Part shown: positions 1 to 5,423 of the stretch, one piece after another
How positions within the stretch are numbered: position 1 is the first letter of the stretch
Layout of the letters: each line of letters opens with the position of its first letter
Source of the DNA: CAZMXI01 sp964570205
Lineage (GTDB): Bacteria; Planctomycetota; Phycisphaerae; Tepidisphaerales; Tepidisphaeraceae
Direction: 5' to 3'
Length of the DNA: 5,423 nt
Assembly (NCBI GenBank): GCA_964570205.1
Contig: CAZMXI010000239.1
Coordinates: 1-5,423 of the forward strand
Position numbers and translations under genes: made by a program
Notes under the pieces: model-generated
What the model saw: only the letters and a program-made list of their open reading frames with translations
What the model was told of the DNA's origin: nothing
The model's database searches: none

Positions 1-1
1 T

Positions 2-28
2 GACTACTGGGCCGCCAAAGCCGCCTGA
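2..28 (+). CDS. Possible C-terminal tail of a convergent plus-strand gene (partial)
   Basis: Reading from base 2, the plus strand encodes DYWAAKAA and then TGA at 26-28. The eight codons almost all end in G or C, as expected for a coding region in this GC-rich genome, and the frame is open to the window edge. If real, the gene would converge on the rhomboid gene, whose stop lies at 102-104. Eight codons are far too few to identify a family, and a chance open frame is quite possible. No function can be assigned. Confidence 0.25.
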   Translation, partial: DYWAAKAA

Positions 29-101
29 TCTACCCGGAAGATGAGCTACACCCTGGCCTGCGAGACGGAATTCGGCACTTTCAGGGTCGATGCCCCAGCG
101 G

Positions 102-770
102 CTATGCCCGTCTGCCGCCCTGGCGAATCCACTGGGCAATGAATGCAGGGAAATCCACCTGCTGTCGCGGGAGCACCCGGGTCGCCAGAAGCAGCAGCGC
201 CACGACGAAGCCATACGCAATCCCCGCGACATGCGCCTCGTAGGCAACCTGCGGCACGGCAGCTTGGCCTGCCAGGCTCATCACCAGGTTGTACATGAAG
301 AAAATGATGACAAAGTACATGCCCGGCACCTCGATCGACGCGAAACCGATGAACAGCGTGATATGGGATCGTGGAAACAGCGCCAGGTAAGCGCCCATGA
401 CCGCGCCCACGGCGCCGCTGGCTCCGACCACGGCCTGGCCGCCGGCCAGGATGTACCCGATGCCCGCGAACACGGCGCCGCCAAGGTAGAAGCCCAGATA
501 TCCCAGATGGCCCAGGCGGTCGTTGATGTTGTTGCCCAGAATATACAGCACGACAAGATTGAAGATCAGGTGCAGCCACCCGACGTGCAGGAATGCGTAC
601 GTCAGGAACGCCCATAACCGCAAGCCGTGATCGCTGAGTTGCCAGCGGAAGATCAGACCGGGATCGCGTGTCTGCCACAGCATCATCGCGAAATTGCCGA
701 CGATGAGCATCCAGTTCATCCACGGAACGCGACTAAGCGGGATGTTAGTCCGGAGGGGAACAGTGAACAT
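102..770 (-). CDS. Rhomboid family intramembrane serine protease
   Basis: This is a 222-residue polytopic membrane protein of the rhomboid family, which cleaves transmembrane substrates inside the bilayer with a Ser/His dyad. The catalytic serine is in GASGA (Ser118), and the catalytic histidine is His180 in AYEAHVAG. His67 and Asn71 in LHLIFN match the oxyanion-side HxxxN motif, followed by the typical LGNNIND stretch. About six hydrophobic segments are visible: roughly 17-33, 55-80, 88-109, 113-135, 151-168 and 180-200. The length fits a minimal six-helix bacterial rhomboid with no extra cytoplasmic domain. The ATG at 770 was chosen because the protein then starts MFTVPLRTN just before the first helix; longer starts would lie inside the upstream gene. 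No clear Shine-Dalgarno is seen. The HATPase stop lies only 17 bases upstream, so translational coupling is likely. The substrate is unknown. The family call is firm. Confidence 0.93.
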   Translation of the reverse strand: MFTVPLRTNIPLSRVPWMNWMLIVGNFAMMLWQTRDPGLIFRWQLSDHGLRLWAFLTYAFLHVGWLHLIFNLVVLYILGNNINDRLGHLGYLGFYLGGAVFAGIGYILAGGQAVVGASGAVGAVMGAYLALFPRSHITLFIGFASIEVPGMYFVIIFFMYNLVMSLAGQAAVPQVAYEAHVAGIAYGFVVALLLLATRVLPRQQVDFPAFIAQWIRQGGRRA

Positions 771-787
771 GACGATCGCGCCGCGTG

Positions 788-1231
788 CTATGGGCAACAG
801 CCCGGTTTCAAGCCCGGCGCATTGCGGCGAAGCATCCGCACACGCCGCCCGCCCTGGCTCCACTCCACCTCGTCCATATAGGACTCGATCAGCAGGATTC
901 CCCGCCCATGAAGCCGTTCCAGGTTCTCAGTCGCCGTGGGATCGGGAACCCATTCGCGGTGGAATCCACGCCCTTCATCCTCGATGGTGATCAGCGTCCG
1001 CTGCGGCGTGATGTCCGCCTCGACATGGACCATCTTCGTTCGATCGAGCCTGTTTCCGTGCTTGATGGCGTTGATCAGGGCTTCTTCCAAGGCGAGCTTA
1101 ATCGCGAAAAGGGCATCAGCGCAATAGCGATGACGCTCAACTTCGTCCACGATCCGCTTCTGGATCTGGCGTCCCTCCGCGTAGTCCGAGCGGATGATGA
1201 ATCGTAGGCCACTATCCAACACAGCCTTCAC
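788..1231 (-). CDS. RsbW/SpoIIAB-type anti-sigma factor HATPase (serine-protein kinase-like)
   Basis: A GHKL-fold ATPase of about 147 residues, the size of stand-alone anti-sigma factor kinases such as RsbW and SpoIIAB. With Val1 at 1231, the N box is EEALINAIKHGN (49-60, Asn54), the G1 box is EDEGRGF (84-90, Asp85), and the glycine-rich ATP-lid region is GRGILLI (109-115). There is no histidine phosphoacceptor or sensor domain, which argues against a two-component histidine kinase. Proteins of this family bind a sigma factor and phosphorylate a STAS antagonist, and here the STAS gene lies directly upstream, as in classical partner-switch operons. The start is uncertain because no ATG is available. 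The GTG at 1231 gives the longest reasonable product after the STAS stop. A TTG at 1219, behind GGTGAAGG with 5 bases of spacing, is a good alternative and loses four residues. The cognate sigma factor is not in the window, so the target is inferred only. Confidence 0.88.
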   Translation of the reverse strand: MKAVLDSGLRFIIRSDYAEGRQIQKRIVDEVERHRYCADALFAIKLALEEALINAIKHGNRLDRTKMVHVEADITPQRTLITIEDEGRGFHREWVPDPTATENLERLHGRGILLIESYMDEVEWSQGGRRVRMLRRNAPGLKPGCCP

Positions 1232-1262
1232 CAGGATTGCTGGACCGCGGTGCCTCCAGGCC

Positions 1263-1619
1263 CTACTCGAAACTGCCCTGCGCCTCTTGCCGCGTGACAG
1301 CGATGCGGAACAGGCGGTTAAGCTTCGTAATAACAAACACTTCCATGATCTGCGGCTTGATATTGCACAGCCGCAATTGCCCGTTGGTCTGCTTGATCTT
1401 GTTGTTGATGTTGATGAGCATGCCGAGCGCCGCCGAACTCAGATGATCGACATTGCTGAAATCGAGCAGGAGCCGGGGCCGATCATGACCTTCGACAAGG
1501 CCCACCAATGCCTGCCCGATCTCGGTGATGTTCATCTCGTCCAGAATCTTGTTCTGGACAAACTCCACGACAGCAACATCCTTGTGCTGACTGATGTTCA
1601 GATGCGGCGATTCCGACAT
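1263..1619 (-). CDS. STAS-domain anti-sigma factor antagonist (RsbV/SpoIIAA-like)
   Basis: A 118-residue protein that is essentially one STAS domain. The diagnostic region is LLDFSNVDHLSSAALGMLI (51-69), matching the DxSxVxxxDSSGLG loop of SpoIIAA and RsbV. Ser62 aligns with the serine phosphorylated by the partner kinase. Ser61 occupies the position that is Asp in SpoIIAA. The C-terminal half, with GQLRLCNIKPQIMEVFVIT (80-98), fits the last strand and helices of the fold. The ATG at 1619 was chosen because the protein then begins at the normal N-terminus of the domain, with GGAAG seven bases upstream; the open frame further upstream runs through the promoter. Known family role: the unphosphorylated form captures the anti-sigma kinase and frees the sigma factor. 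The neighbouring HATPase gene starts about 31 bases downstream and is the natural partner. It is first in a probable three-gene operon. Confidence 0.93.
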   Translation of the reverse strand: MSESPHLNISQHKDVAVVEFVQNKILDEMNITEIGQALVGLVEGHDRPRLLLDFSNVDHLSSAALGMLININNKIKQTNGQLRLCNIKPQIMEVFVITKLNRLFRIAVTRQEAQGSFE

Positions 1620-1707
1620 GAAGGGGCTTCCGTAAATGGCCTGCTCGATCCACCAGACGCCTCGACGGCTCTGCCCAGGCACGATCGATTCATGCTCTGT
1701 CGGATAG
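1620..1707 (-). promoter_or_regulatory. Predicted 5' leader of the STAS-HATPase-rhomboid operon
   Basis: If transcription starts a few bases after the TAAGGT element at 1708-1713, the transcript has an untranslated leader of about 80 bases before the STAS start codon at 1619. The Shine-Dalgarno-like GGAAG lies seven bases before that ATG. I see no recognisable riboswitch and no strong hairpin. A short overlapping open frame (1693 to 1598) is present but has no convincing ribosome-binding site. Confidence 0.4.
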
Positions 1708-1736
1708 ACCTTACGGGCCGCGCAAAACGGTGTCAA
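1708..1736 (-). promoter_or_regulatory. Sigma-70-type promoter upstream of the STAS gene
   Basis: Read on the minus strand, a perfect -35 hexamer TTGACA (1736-1731) is followed by exactly 17 bases and then TAAGGT (1713-1708). TAAGGT matches the first two and last positions of TATAAT and resembles -10 elements common in GC-rich bacteria. It sits in the 237-base gap between the BatA-like gene and the STAS gene and points at the STAS gene. A transcription start near 1701 would follow. It separates the STAS-HATPase-rhomboid unit from the genes upstream. The call rests on consensus match and position only. Confidence 0.6.
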
Positions 1737-1856
1737 GGCCGCGGGTCTGCCCGCAAACAATGATCTCGACCGGAGTTGAAACTGCCCCAAAATCAAAACG
1801 GCAAGACGCTCCAACTGATATGGCGCAACATGGAGCTGGCATACCAAGGCCCGGGC

Positions 1857-3527
1857 CTACGGATGATCCGTGCTCCGCATGCCCATCGGGCGCACTTCCC
1901 TGCGCCAGGCGAGCGCCGCAACCGCCATGCACACCAAGGACAGGACAAGCAGCCAGGGCGTCAGGGGGACGCCTCTCCACTGGGACTGTAAGTCGGCCGC
2001 CAGGCCACCCATCTTGAGCAGCCCGTCATCGCCATGCCCAGGCGCGAGTCTCAAATCGACGGCATTGACCGCCACTAGTTCTTCGCCGCGCTGGTAAAGG
2101 CCAGGCCACCAGCCCGCCTCAAGGCCTTCCGGTGTGGCCGTCGATTCAATCCGTTTCCACTCATCCGACAGCCGCCTAACCGGCGATGCAACGAACATCT
2201 GCCCGACCTGGCCGACCCAGTCGAGCACATTGGTCCAGAAAATCACGAACTGGGGCGTGGCGGCTGCGCTCTCAGCGTCAAAGCCCACCCAGACCTGCCG
2301 CGCCGGCGATTCTCTCACGGCAAGCACCGCCCTGCCGCCGATGGTCACCAGATTCGCCCAGCCCGGCTCGTCCGGCGCTCCTCCAGCCGTGTTTGTGCGC
2401 GTCAGGGCCGTCCAATCGTCAATTGCGGCGGTGATCGGGTGCTCACGCACCATCGCGTCGTCGTTCGGCCCCGATGGCGCAACGGATGCGCCTTCCGACA
2501 GGATGACCGCGGCCTGACCCACAAGAGCTTCTTCCGTGCCCCGCGTAATCAGCACGCGCTGCGACTGCCGATCCGGAGGATTGAGCCCAACATATTTCGC
2601 CACGACCCTAGCCAGACCCGCAGGCAGGGGCGACTGCGCCTCAATGGCCGGCAGGGTCCGGCGATACACGAGCCAGGCGCGGTTGTCGACGGGAAGGTCA
2701 TCCTTCACCACGACCTCTGCGCTGACTGCCTTGCCCAGAGCCGCGACATTGACAAAGTAATCCTGTTCCCGATTGCGTTGCGGCAGATCAATCGCGATCC
2801 GGCCAACGGAATGACCATCGGAATAGACCAACAACTCGGCTTGTTCCTGATCCGACTGGTTCCTCAGCCGCACCATCACCTGCGCGGCCGGCTTCTCGCG
2901 GGCGGCAATCGCGACAATCCCGACATTCGACGGCAGGGTTGCCGGAGCGATCCGCACGAGGCGAGGGTCATCCATGGACACCAGCCGGTCACTCACCACC
3001 ACGACCGGGCCGGCGGTCTGGTACAGCATGCGCCGGACAATCGACTCGAGTTCCCTCTGCGTGTTCACCGCCGTCACCGGGCGTGCCACGGCGACACCAA
3101 ACCAGTCGCTTGTGTCTGTGCGTTCGAGCTGACCATCCGGCACGAGCACCAAGTCAACAGGGCACAACCCGAACGCGGACATGATCGCATCCCTTGCGAT
3201 CCGCAGACGTTTCGCATACTGATCCCGGCCGGACATGGTCGCCCCGCGGTCGACCACGACGCTGACCACCGGACCGCCTCCAGGCATGCGCACATCCAGC
3301 CTTGGCCCGCCCGCGGCGATCACGGCCAGGAGCATGGCCGCAATCGCCGCCGCCAGACCCGCTGGCGGCAACTGCACCGCCCGCCGGGCGGAGCGATCCG
3401 CCACAGGTCCTTTCCACAATTCCAGAAACGGCACATCCACCCTTTTGCGCCGGCCCCACAACAGCCACACCGTCACTGCCGCCCACGGCAGCAGGCCCAC
3501 GAGCCATAGCGGCGAAGCAAAGGTCAC
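1857..3527 (-). CDS. BatA-like membrane protein with degenerate VWA domain
   Basis: A 556-residue membrane protein beginning MTFASPLWLVGLLPW, the signature of the BatA (aerotolerance regulator) N-terminal family. Two hydrophobic segments (about 7-24 and 56-73) precede a von Willebrand factor A-like domain (about 86-210), and a third near the C-terminus (about 523-541) has the basic RR at 542-543 after it. The expected MIDAS motif DxSxS is degraded: residues 93-97 are DRGAT, so the first serine is Gly and the second Thr. Later regions include DLPVDNRAWLVY (278-289) and HPITAAIDDW (363-372). This middle part resembles the amidotransferase-like fold often found in planctomycete relatives; that is inference. 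The start is a GTG at 3527 with no strong Shine-Dalgarno, chosen because it gives the canonical family N-terminus. The exact role is unknown; relatives usually sit with MoxR ATPase and DUF58 genes, which are not in this window. Confidence 0.85.
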   Translation of the reverse strand: MTFASPLWLVGLLPWAAVTVWLLWGRRKRVDVPFLELWKGPVADRSARRAVQLPPAGLAAAIAAMLLAVIAAGGPRLDVRMPGGGPVVSVVVDRGATMSGRDQYAKRLRIARDAIMSAFGLCPVDLVLVPDGQLERTDTSDWFGVAVARPVTAVNTQRELESIVRRMLYQTAGPVVVVSDRLVSMDDPRLVRIAPATLPSNVGIVAIAAREKPAAQVMVRLRNQSDQEQAELLVYSDGHSVGRIAIDLPQRNREQDYFVNVAALGKAVSAEVVVKDDLPVDNRAWLVYRRTLPAIEAQSPLPAGLARVVAKYVGLNPPDRQSQRVLITRGTEEALVGQAAVILSEGASVAPSGPNDDAMVREHPITAAIDDWTALTRTNTAGGAPDEPGWANLVTIGGRAVLAVRESPARQVWVGFDAESAAATPQFVIFWTNVLDWVGQVGQMFVASPVRRLSDEWKRIESTATPEGLEAGWWPGLYQRGEELVAVNAVDLRLAPGHGDDGLLKMGGLAADLQSQWRGVPLTPWLLVLSLVCMAVAALAWRREVRPMGMRSTDHP

Positions 3528-3582
3528 AATCGCAAGATGGCCTGAAATCGCGTCAATAGCTGGAATCCCGCACCAGGTGATT

Positions 3583-3601
3583 GCGCCGGTCGGCCCGGCG
3601 C
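3583..3601 (-). terminator. GC-rich hairpin between the secreted-protein and BatA-like genes
   Basis: A perfect 7-bp stem, GCGCCGG and CCGGCGC, flanks a 5-base loop. On the minus-strand transcript it begins 8 bases after the stop codon of the secreted protein (3610) and 55 bases before the BatA-like GTG. There is no following U-run, so it is not a classical intrinsic terminator. It could pause polymerase, protect the 3' end of the upstream message, or lower read-through between two genes of one operon. The structure is seen directly; the function is inference. Confidence 0.4.
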
Positions 3602-3609
3602 GCGGTCCA

Positions 3610-4143
3610 TCACTTCTGTGCCTGCGGCGGCGGCGTGGTATCGCTTTCGGCCGATACGACTGCCTCGATCAGGATGTAGTTCCGCGAGCGGTATTCCGTC
3701 ACCGTTCCGCTGATGCGGAATTTCACATCCCGGCTGGCGTTTTTCACCATCGTCTCCATGTCCATGAGGTTCAGATTCGGCAGGATCAGCATCGGAGGGT
3801 CCTGAAGCGACTTGCCGTCCGCCTCAAAAAGGAACTCCGCCTGGCCATCGGGCGTCTGGCGCAAGCGGCCGACTCGCTTGGCGATGATCGTGCCCTCGCG
3901 AATCAGGTTGGTCGGCCGAGCCTGGCCGGCCGGCGCGCCGGGACGGACTATTCTGCTCGCCTCTGGCTTCACGGGATCGGGCGTGGGCCTCAACGGTGGC
4001 GGCGTTCTCTGCCCGCCAAGCAACCTGTTCATCATCTCGTCCGGATTGGGCTTACCGGTCGGCCGGGTAGTCGGCCGGGTTGTCTGCGCCACCGCCGCCG
4101 AACTCACCCATACCGCCATGACAATCGCAACGATGCTCTTCAT
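3610..4143 (-). CDS. Secreted protein with proline/threonine-rich linker and conserved C-terminal domain, function unknown
   Basis: A 177-residue protein. It starts with a signal peptide: Lys2, a hydrophobic core at 4-17, and AVA before Gln20 as a likely signal peptidase I site. A disordered Pro/Thr/Arg-rich stretch follows (20-78), starting with TTRPTTRPTGKP, a composition common in exported planctomycete proteins. The C-terminal region (about 79-163) looks folded. It contains LIREGTIIAKRVGRL, then LQDPPMLILPNLNL, then FRISGTVTEYRSRNYILI, which alternate as beta strands and could form a small beta-barrel such as an OB-like fold; this is a guess from the pattern. The ATG at 4143 was chosen because it gives the signal peptide, and GAGGAAGG lies nine bases upstream. 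The gene is 82 bases upstream of the BatA-like gene on the same strand, so the two may work together at the cell envelope. No enzyme motif is visible. Confidence 0.8.
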   Translation of the reverse strand: MKSIVAIVMAVWVSSAAVAQTTRPTTRPTGKPNPDEMMNRLLGGQRTPPPLRPTPDPVKPEASRIVRPGAPAGQARPTNLIREGTIIAKRVGRLRQTPDGQAEFLFEADGKSLQDPPMLILPNLNLMDMETMVKNASRDVKFRISGTVTEYRSRNYILIEAVVSAESDTTPPPQAQK

Positions 4144-4251
4144 GACCAGGACCCTTCCTCGCTCACATCCCTGTGCCCGCGTGATTTGCGGCCAAGCACG
4201 CATGTTACCACTTCGCCAGCTTGCCTGCACGTGGTTGACATGGGCGAATGA
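4144..4251. other. Intergenic stretch upstream of the secreted-protein gene
   Basis: These 108 bases lie between the secreted-protein start and the weak small ORF. The only clear element is GAGGAAGG (4153-4160, minus strand), the ribosome-binding site of the secreted protein. A TAACAT that could serve as a -10 element lies at 4202-4207 on the minus strand, but no convincing -35 accompanies it. No terminator-like hairpin with a U-run is seen. Confidence 0.4.
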
Positions 4252-4479
4252 TCAAGTGATCGGGTCACCTTCCGGTTGCGGCGGGCGCGCTGGTGGGTCG
4301 CCCCGACCTGCTGGCGGCCGGGCCGAGAGCGGCGTGTGACTGACCTGCCCCGGGGCGCCGGCGGCCAGAAACAGCACCCAGAATGCGGCGATCGTCCCGG
4401 CCACGGGCGGGTCTTGTCGGCAGACATCAGCACACAGACCATCCGCCGGCATTGCCGCCAGGCAACCGTCGATCCGCAT
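4252..4479 (-). CDS. Possible small proline-rich protein with one hydrophobic segment
   Basis: An open frame of 75 residues starts with ATG at 4479, only 10 bases after the DUF167 stop codon. It has a hydrophobic run, GTIAAFWVLFLAAGAPGQ, followed by a Pro/Ala/Arg-rich tail with PPARPPQPEGDPIT. The arrangement could be an export signal or membrane anchor followed by a disordered tail, as in the neighbouring secreted protein. Roughly three quarters of its codons in the second two thirds end in G or C, which fits coding sequence here but is weak evidence at high GC. No Shine-Dalgarno precedes the ATG; an internal ATG at 4452 is another possible start. I recognise no family. It may be a chance ORF filling a gap of about 350 bases. 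Confidence 0.35.
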   Translation of the reverse strand: MRIDGCLAAMPADGLCADVCRQDPPVAGTIAAFWVLFLAAGAPGQVSHTPLSARPPAGRGDPPARPPQPEGDPIT

Positions 4480-4489
4480 GTTCTGCCGA

Positions 4490-4756
4490 CTACCGAAATG
4501 CCGCCAATCTTGTCTCCAGGTCAGGCGGCTCGACACCCTCGATCCGCAACGTCTTCCGCGGTTGAGTGTGCCCGCTGGCGACGGAAATCTGGCTGGGCTT
4601 GATCCCCAGAGCCTCGCTCAACACGTCGATGACAGCGGCGTTCGCCTTGCCTCTCTCGGGCGCCGCCGCCACCTGAATCTTCAGCGCATCGCCCAGCCAC
4701 CCCGCGATTCGACTGCGGGAGGCGCCAGGGACAACCTTGACCTGCAACGTCACCAT
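4490..4756 (-). CDS. DUF167 (UPF0235/YggU-like) family protein
   Basis: An 88-residue protein matching the DUF167 family in length and motifs: VKVVPGASRS near the N-terminus (7-15), APERGKANAAVIDVLSEAL (32-50) and SGHTQPRKTLRI (61-72). The PxxGKAN element and the later SGxxxRxK element are the family hallmarks. The family is a small cytoplasmic alpha/beta fold with no firmly established biochemical role. The ATG at 4756 is preceded by AGGG with six bases of spacing. The NAD kinase stop lies 28 bases upstream on the same strand, so the two genes are probably co-transcribed. Nothing is missing or truncated. Confidence 0.92.
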   Translation of the reverse strand: MVTLQVKVVPGASRSRIAGWLGDALKIQVAAAPERGKANAAVIDVLSEALGIKPSQISVASGHTQPRKTLRIEGVEPPDLETRLAAFR

Positions 4757-4784
4757 AATCTGCCCTATGCCGTATCACGGCCTG

Positions 4785-5423
4785 TCACCGCCCCGCCGCT
4801 TCATCCTCGCGGTATTTCGGCGAAACCGCCCAATGCAGCTTCTCCGCCAGGCTCCGCCACATGTGCGACTCGGGGTTCTCCGCCAGCAACACATCGTGAT
4901 CGCTGCGCCGCATGACGATGATGTCGCCCGCCGCCACGTTTGTGCTTGCCTGGCCATCGCAGAACAGCGTCGTCCCCGGGTTCGCCCGGACCGGGATGAT
5001 CCGCACGGTCGTCCGGCTCGACACCACCAGCGGTCGGAAGCTCAGGCTGTGCGGGCAGATTGGCGTAATGCACCATGCCTGAACATTCGGGCTGACAATC
5101 GGGCCGCCCGCGCTGATGTTGTATGCCGTCGAGCCGCTCGGCGTTGAGACGATCGCCCCATCGCCGTGATAGACCACCGCAGGCTGCCCGTCCACCCAGA
5201 GTTCCAGCTCAATCATGTGAAAGGGCGGACCGGCGGTGATGACGGCGTCGTTCAGCGCGGTCGCGGCGAATCGCCGGTGCGCAGCGACCTCCTGCGGGTC
5301 CATGACCTGGCAGTGAACCTCCGCCCCGATCACCGAGACCTCGATGACCTCACGCCGGCTGATGGGCAGGTGGCCGCTGATCAATGCATCGAGGTGCTCC
5401 AAGTAGTCACGTGGTGTGAAACT
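4785..5423 (-). CDS. nadK: NAD kinase, C-terminal part (5' end beyond window)
   Basis: The C-terminal 212 residues of NAD kinase, which phosphorylates NAD+ to NADP+ with ATP in the cytoplasm. The frame stays open to the window edge (first visible residues SFTPRDYLEHLDAL), so the gene is truncated by the window. The TTG at 5402 should not be taken as its start. Counting from the first visible residue, recognisable elements are LNDAVI (57-62), GDGAIVSTPSGSTAY (87-101) followed by NISAGGPIV, and PICPHSLSFRPLVV (121-134), with LFCDGQ further on. These make up the substrate- and NAD-binding C-terminal domain of the family. The GGDGT catalytic motif, usually near the N-terminus, lies outside the window. 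The product ends in a normal helix (WRSLAEKLHW) and a short charged tail. DUF167 follows 28 bases downstream. Confidence 0.95.
   Translation of the reverse strand, partial: SFTPRDYLEHLDALISGHLPISRREVIEVSVIGAEVHCQVMDPQEVAAHRRFAATALNDAVITAGPPFHMIELELWVDGQPAVVYHGDGAIVSTPSGSTAYNISAGGPIVSPNVQAWCITPICPHSLSFRPLVVSSRTTVRIIPVRANPGTTLFCDGQASTNVAAGDIIVMRRSDHDVLLAENPESHMWRSLAEKLHWAVSPKYREDEAAGR

Noticed and set aside
50..87. ACCCTG and CAGGGT inverted repeat after the rhomboid gene
   Set aside because: The 6-bp stem has a 26-base loop and no U-run, so it is weak as a terminator.
46..723. A 225-codon minus-strand frame overlapping the rhomboid gene
   Set aside because: Its product is dominated by Arg, Gly and Pro without membrane segments, while the other frame encodes a clear rhomboid with catalytic motifs.
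1598..1693. A 31-codon upstream ORF overlapping the STAS start
   Set aside because: It has no good ribosome-binding site, no regulatory codon run, and an unremarkable product, so a leader peptide is not supported.
1847..1858. The perfect 12-base palindrome AGGCCCGGGCCT at the BatA-like stop codon
   Set aside because: It has no loop and no U-run, so it is not a terminator. A GC palindrome of this size can arise by chance and by proline/arginine coding bias.
2439..3509. A 356-codon plus-strand open frame
   Set aside because: It is antisense to the BatA-like gene, very rich in His, Arg and Pro, and shows no domain. Long antisense frames are expected opposite GC-rich genes.
3528..3556. TTGACG as a possible -35 element before the BatA-like gene
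   Set aside because: At 17-base spacing the -10 would be GCGATT, a poor match, and transcription would begin inside the coding region.
4235..4240. A plus-strand TTGACA in the gap upstream of the secreted-protein gene
   Set aside because: No acceptable -10 element follows at 16-18 bases, and no plus-strand gene lies downstream.
3235..4251. A 338-codon plus-strand open frame spanning two minus-strand genes
   Set aside because: It crosses the BatA-like and secreted-protein genes and the gap between them, and its composition is typical of a shadow frame.

Overview
The window is GC-rich and almost all recognisable genes lie on the minus strand, so transcription runs from high to low coordinates. 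The gene content suggests a member of the Planctomycetota, possibly Phycisphaerae-like. The pointers are a BatA-type double-transmembrane protein, a secreted protein with a TTRPTTRP stretch after its signal peptide, and a stand-alone STAS protein with an LSSAALG phosphosite region. This is inference from family resemblance; no marker gene is present.

Read in the direction of transcription, the right-hand part (5423 to 4490) holds the C-terminal part of NAD kinase, cut by the window edge, and then a small DUF167 (UPF0235/YggU-like) protein. A gene-poor stretch of about 350 bases follows (4489 to 4144), with one weakly supported small proline-rich ORF. Next come a 177-residue secreted protein (4143 to 3610) and, beyond a GC-rich hairpin, a 556-residue BatA-like membrane protein with a degenerate metal-binding site (3527 to 1857).

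A 237-base gap (1856 to 1620) contains the best promoter candidate in the window: TTGACA, a 17-base spacer, then TAAGGT. It would drive a compact three-gene unit: a STAS anti-sigma factor antagonist (1619 to 1263), an RsbW/SpoIIAB-type HATPase (about 1231 to 788) and a rhomboid intramembrane serine protease (770 to 102). The first two look like the core of a partner-switching circuit. The rhomboid, 17 bases behind the HATPase, has an intact Ser/His catalytic pair. The last 101 bases may contain the end of a convergent plus-strand gene.

Most of the window is conserved or housekeeping-like. I see no CRISPR array, insertion sequence, tRNA, rRNA or phage gene. The two most interesting points are the co-transcribed STAS, HATPase and rhomboid genes, and the uncharacterised secreted protein beside the degenerate BatA-like protein.
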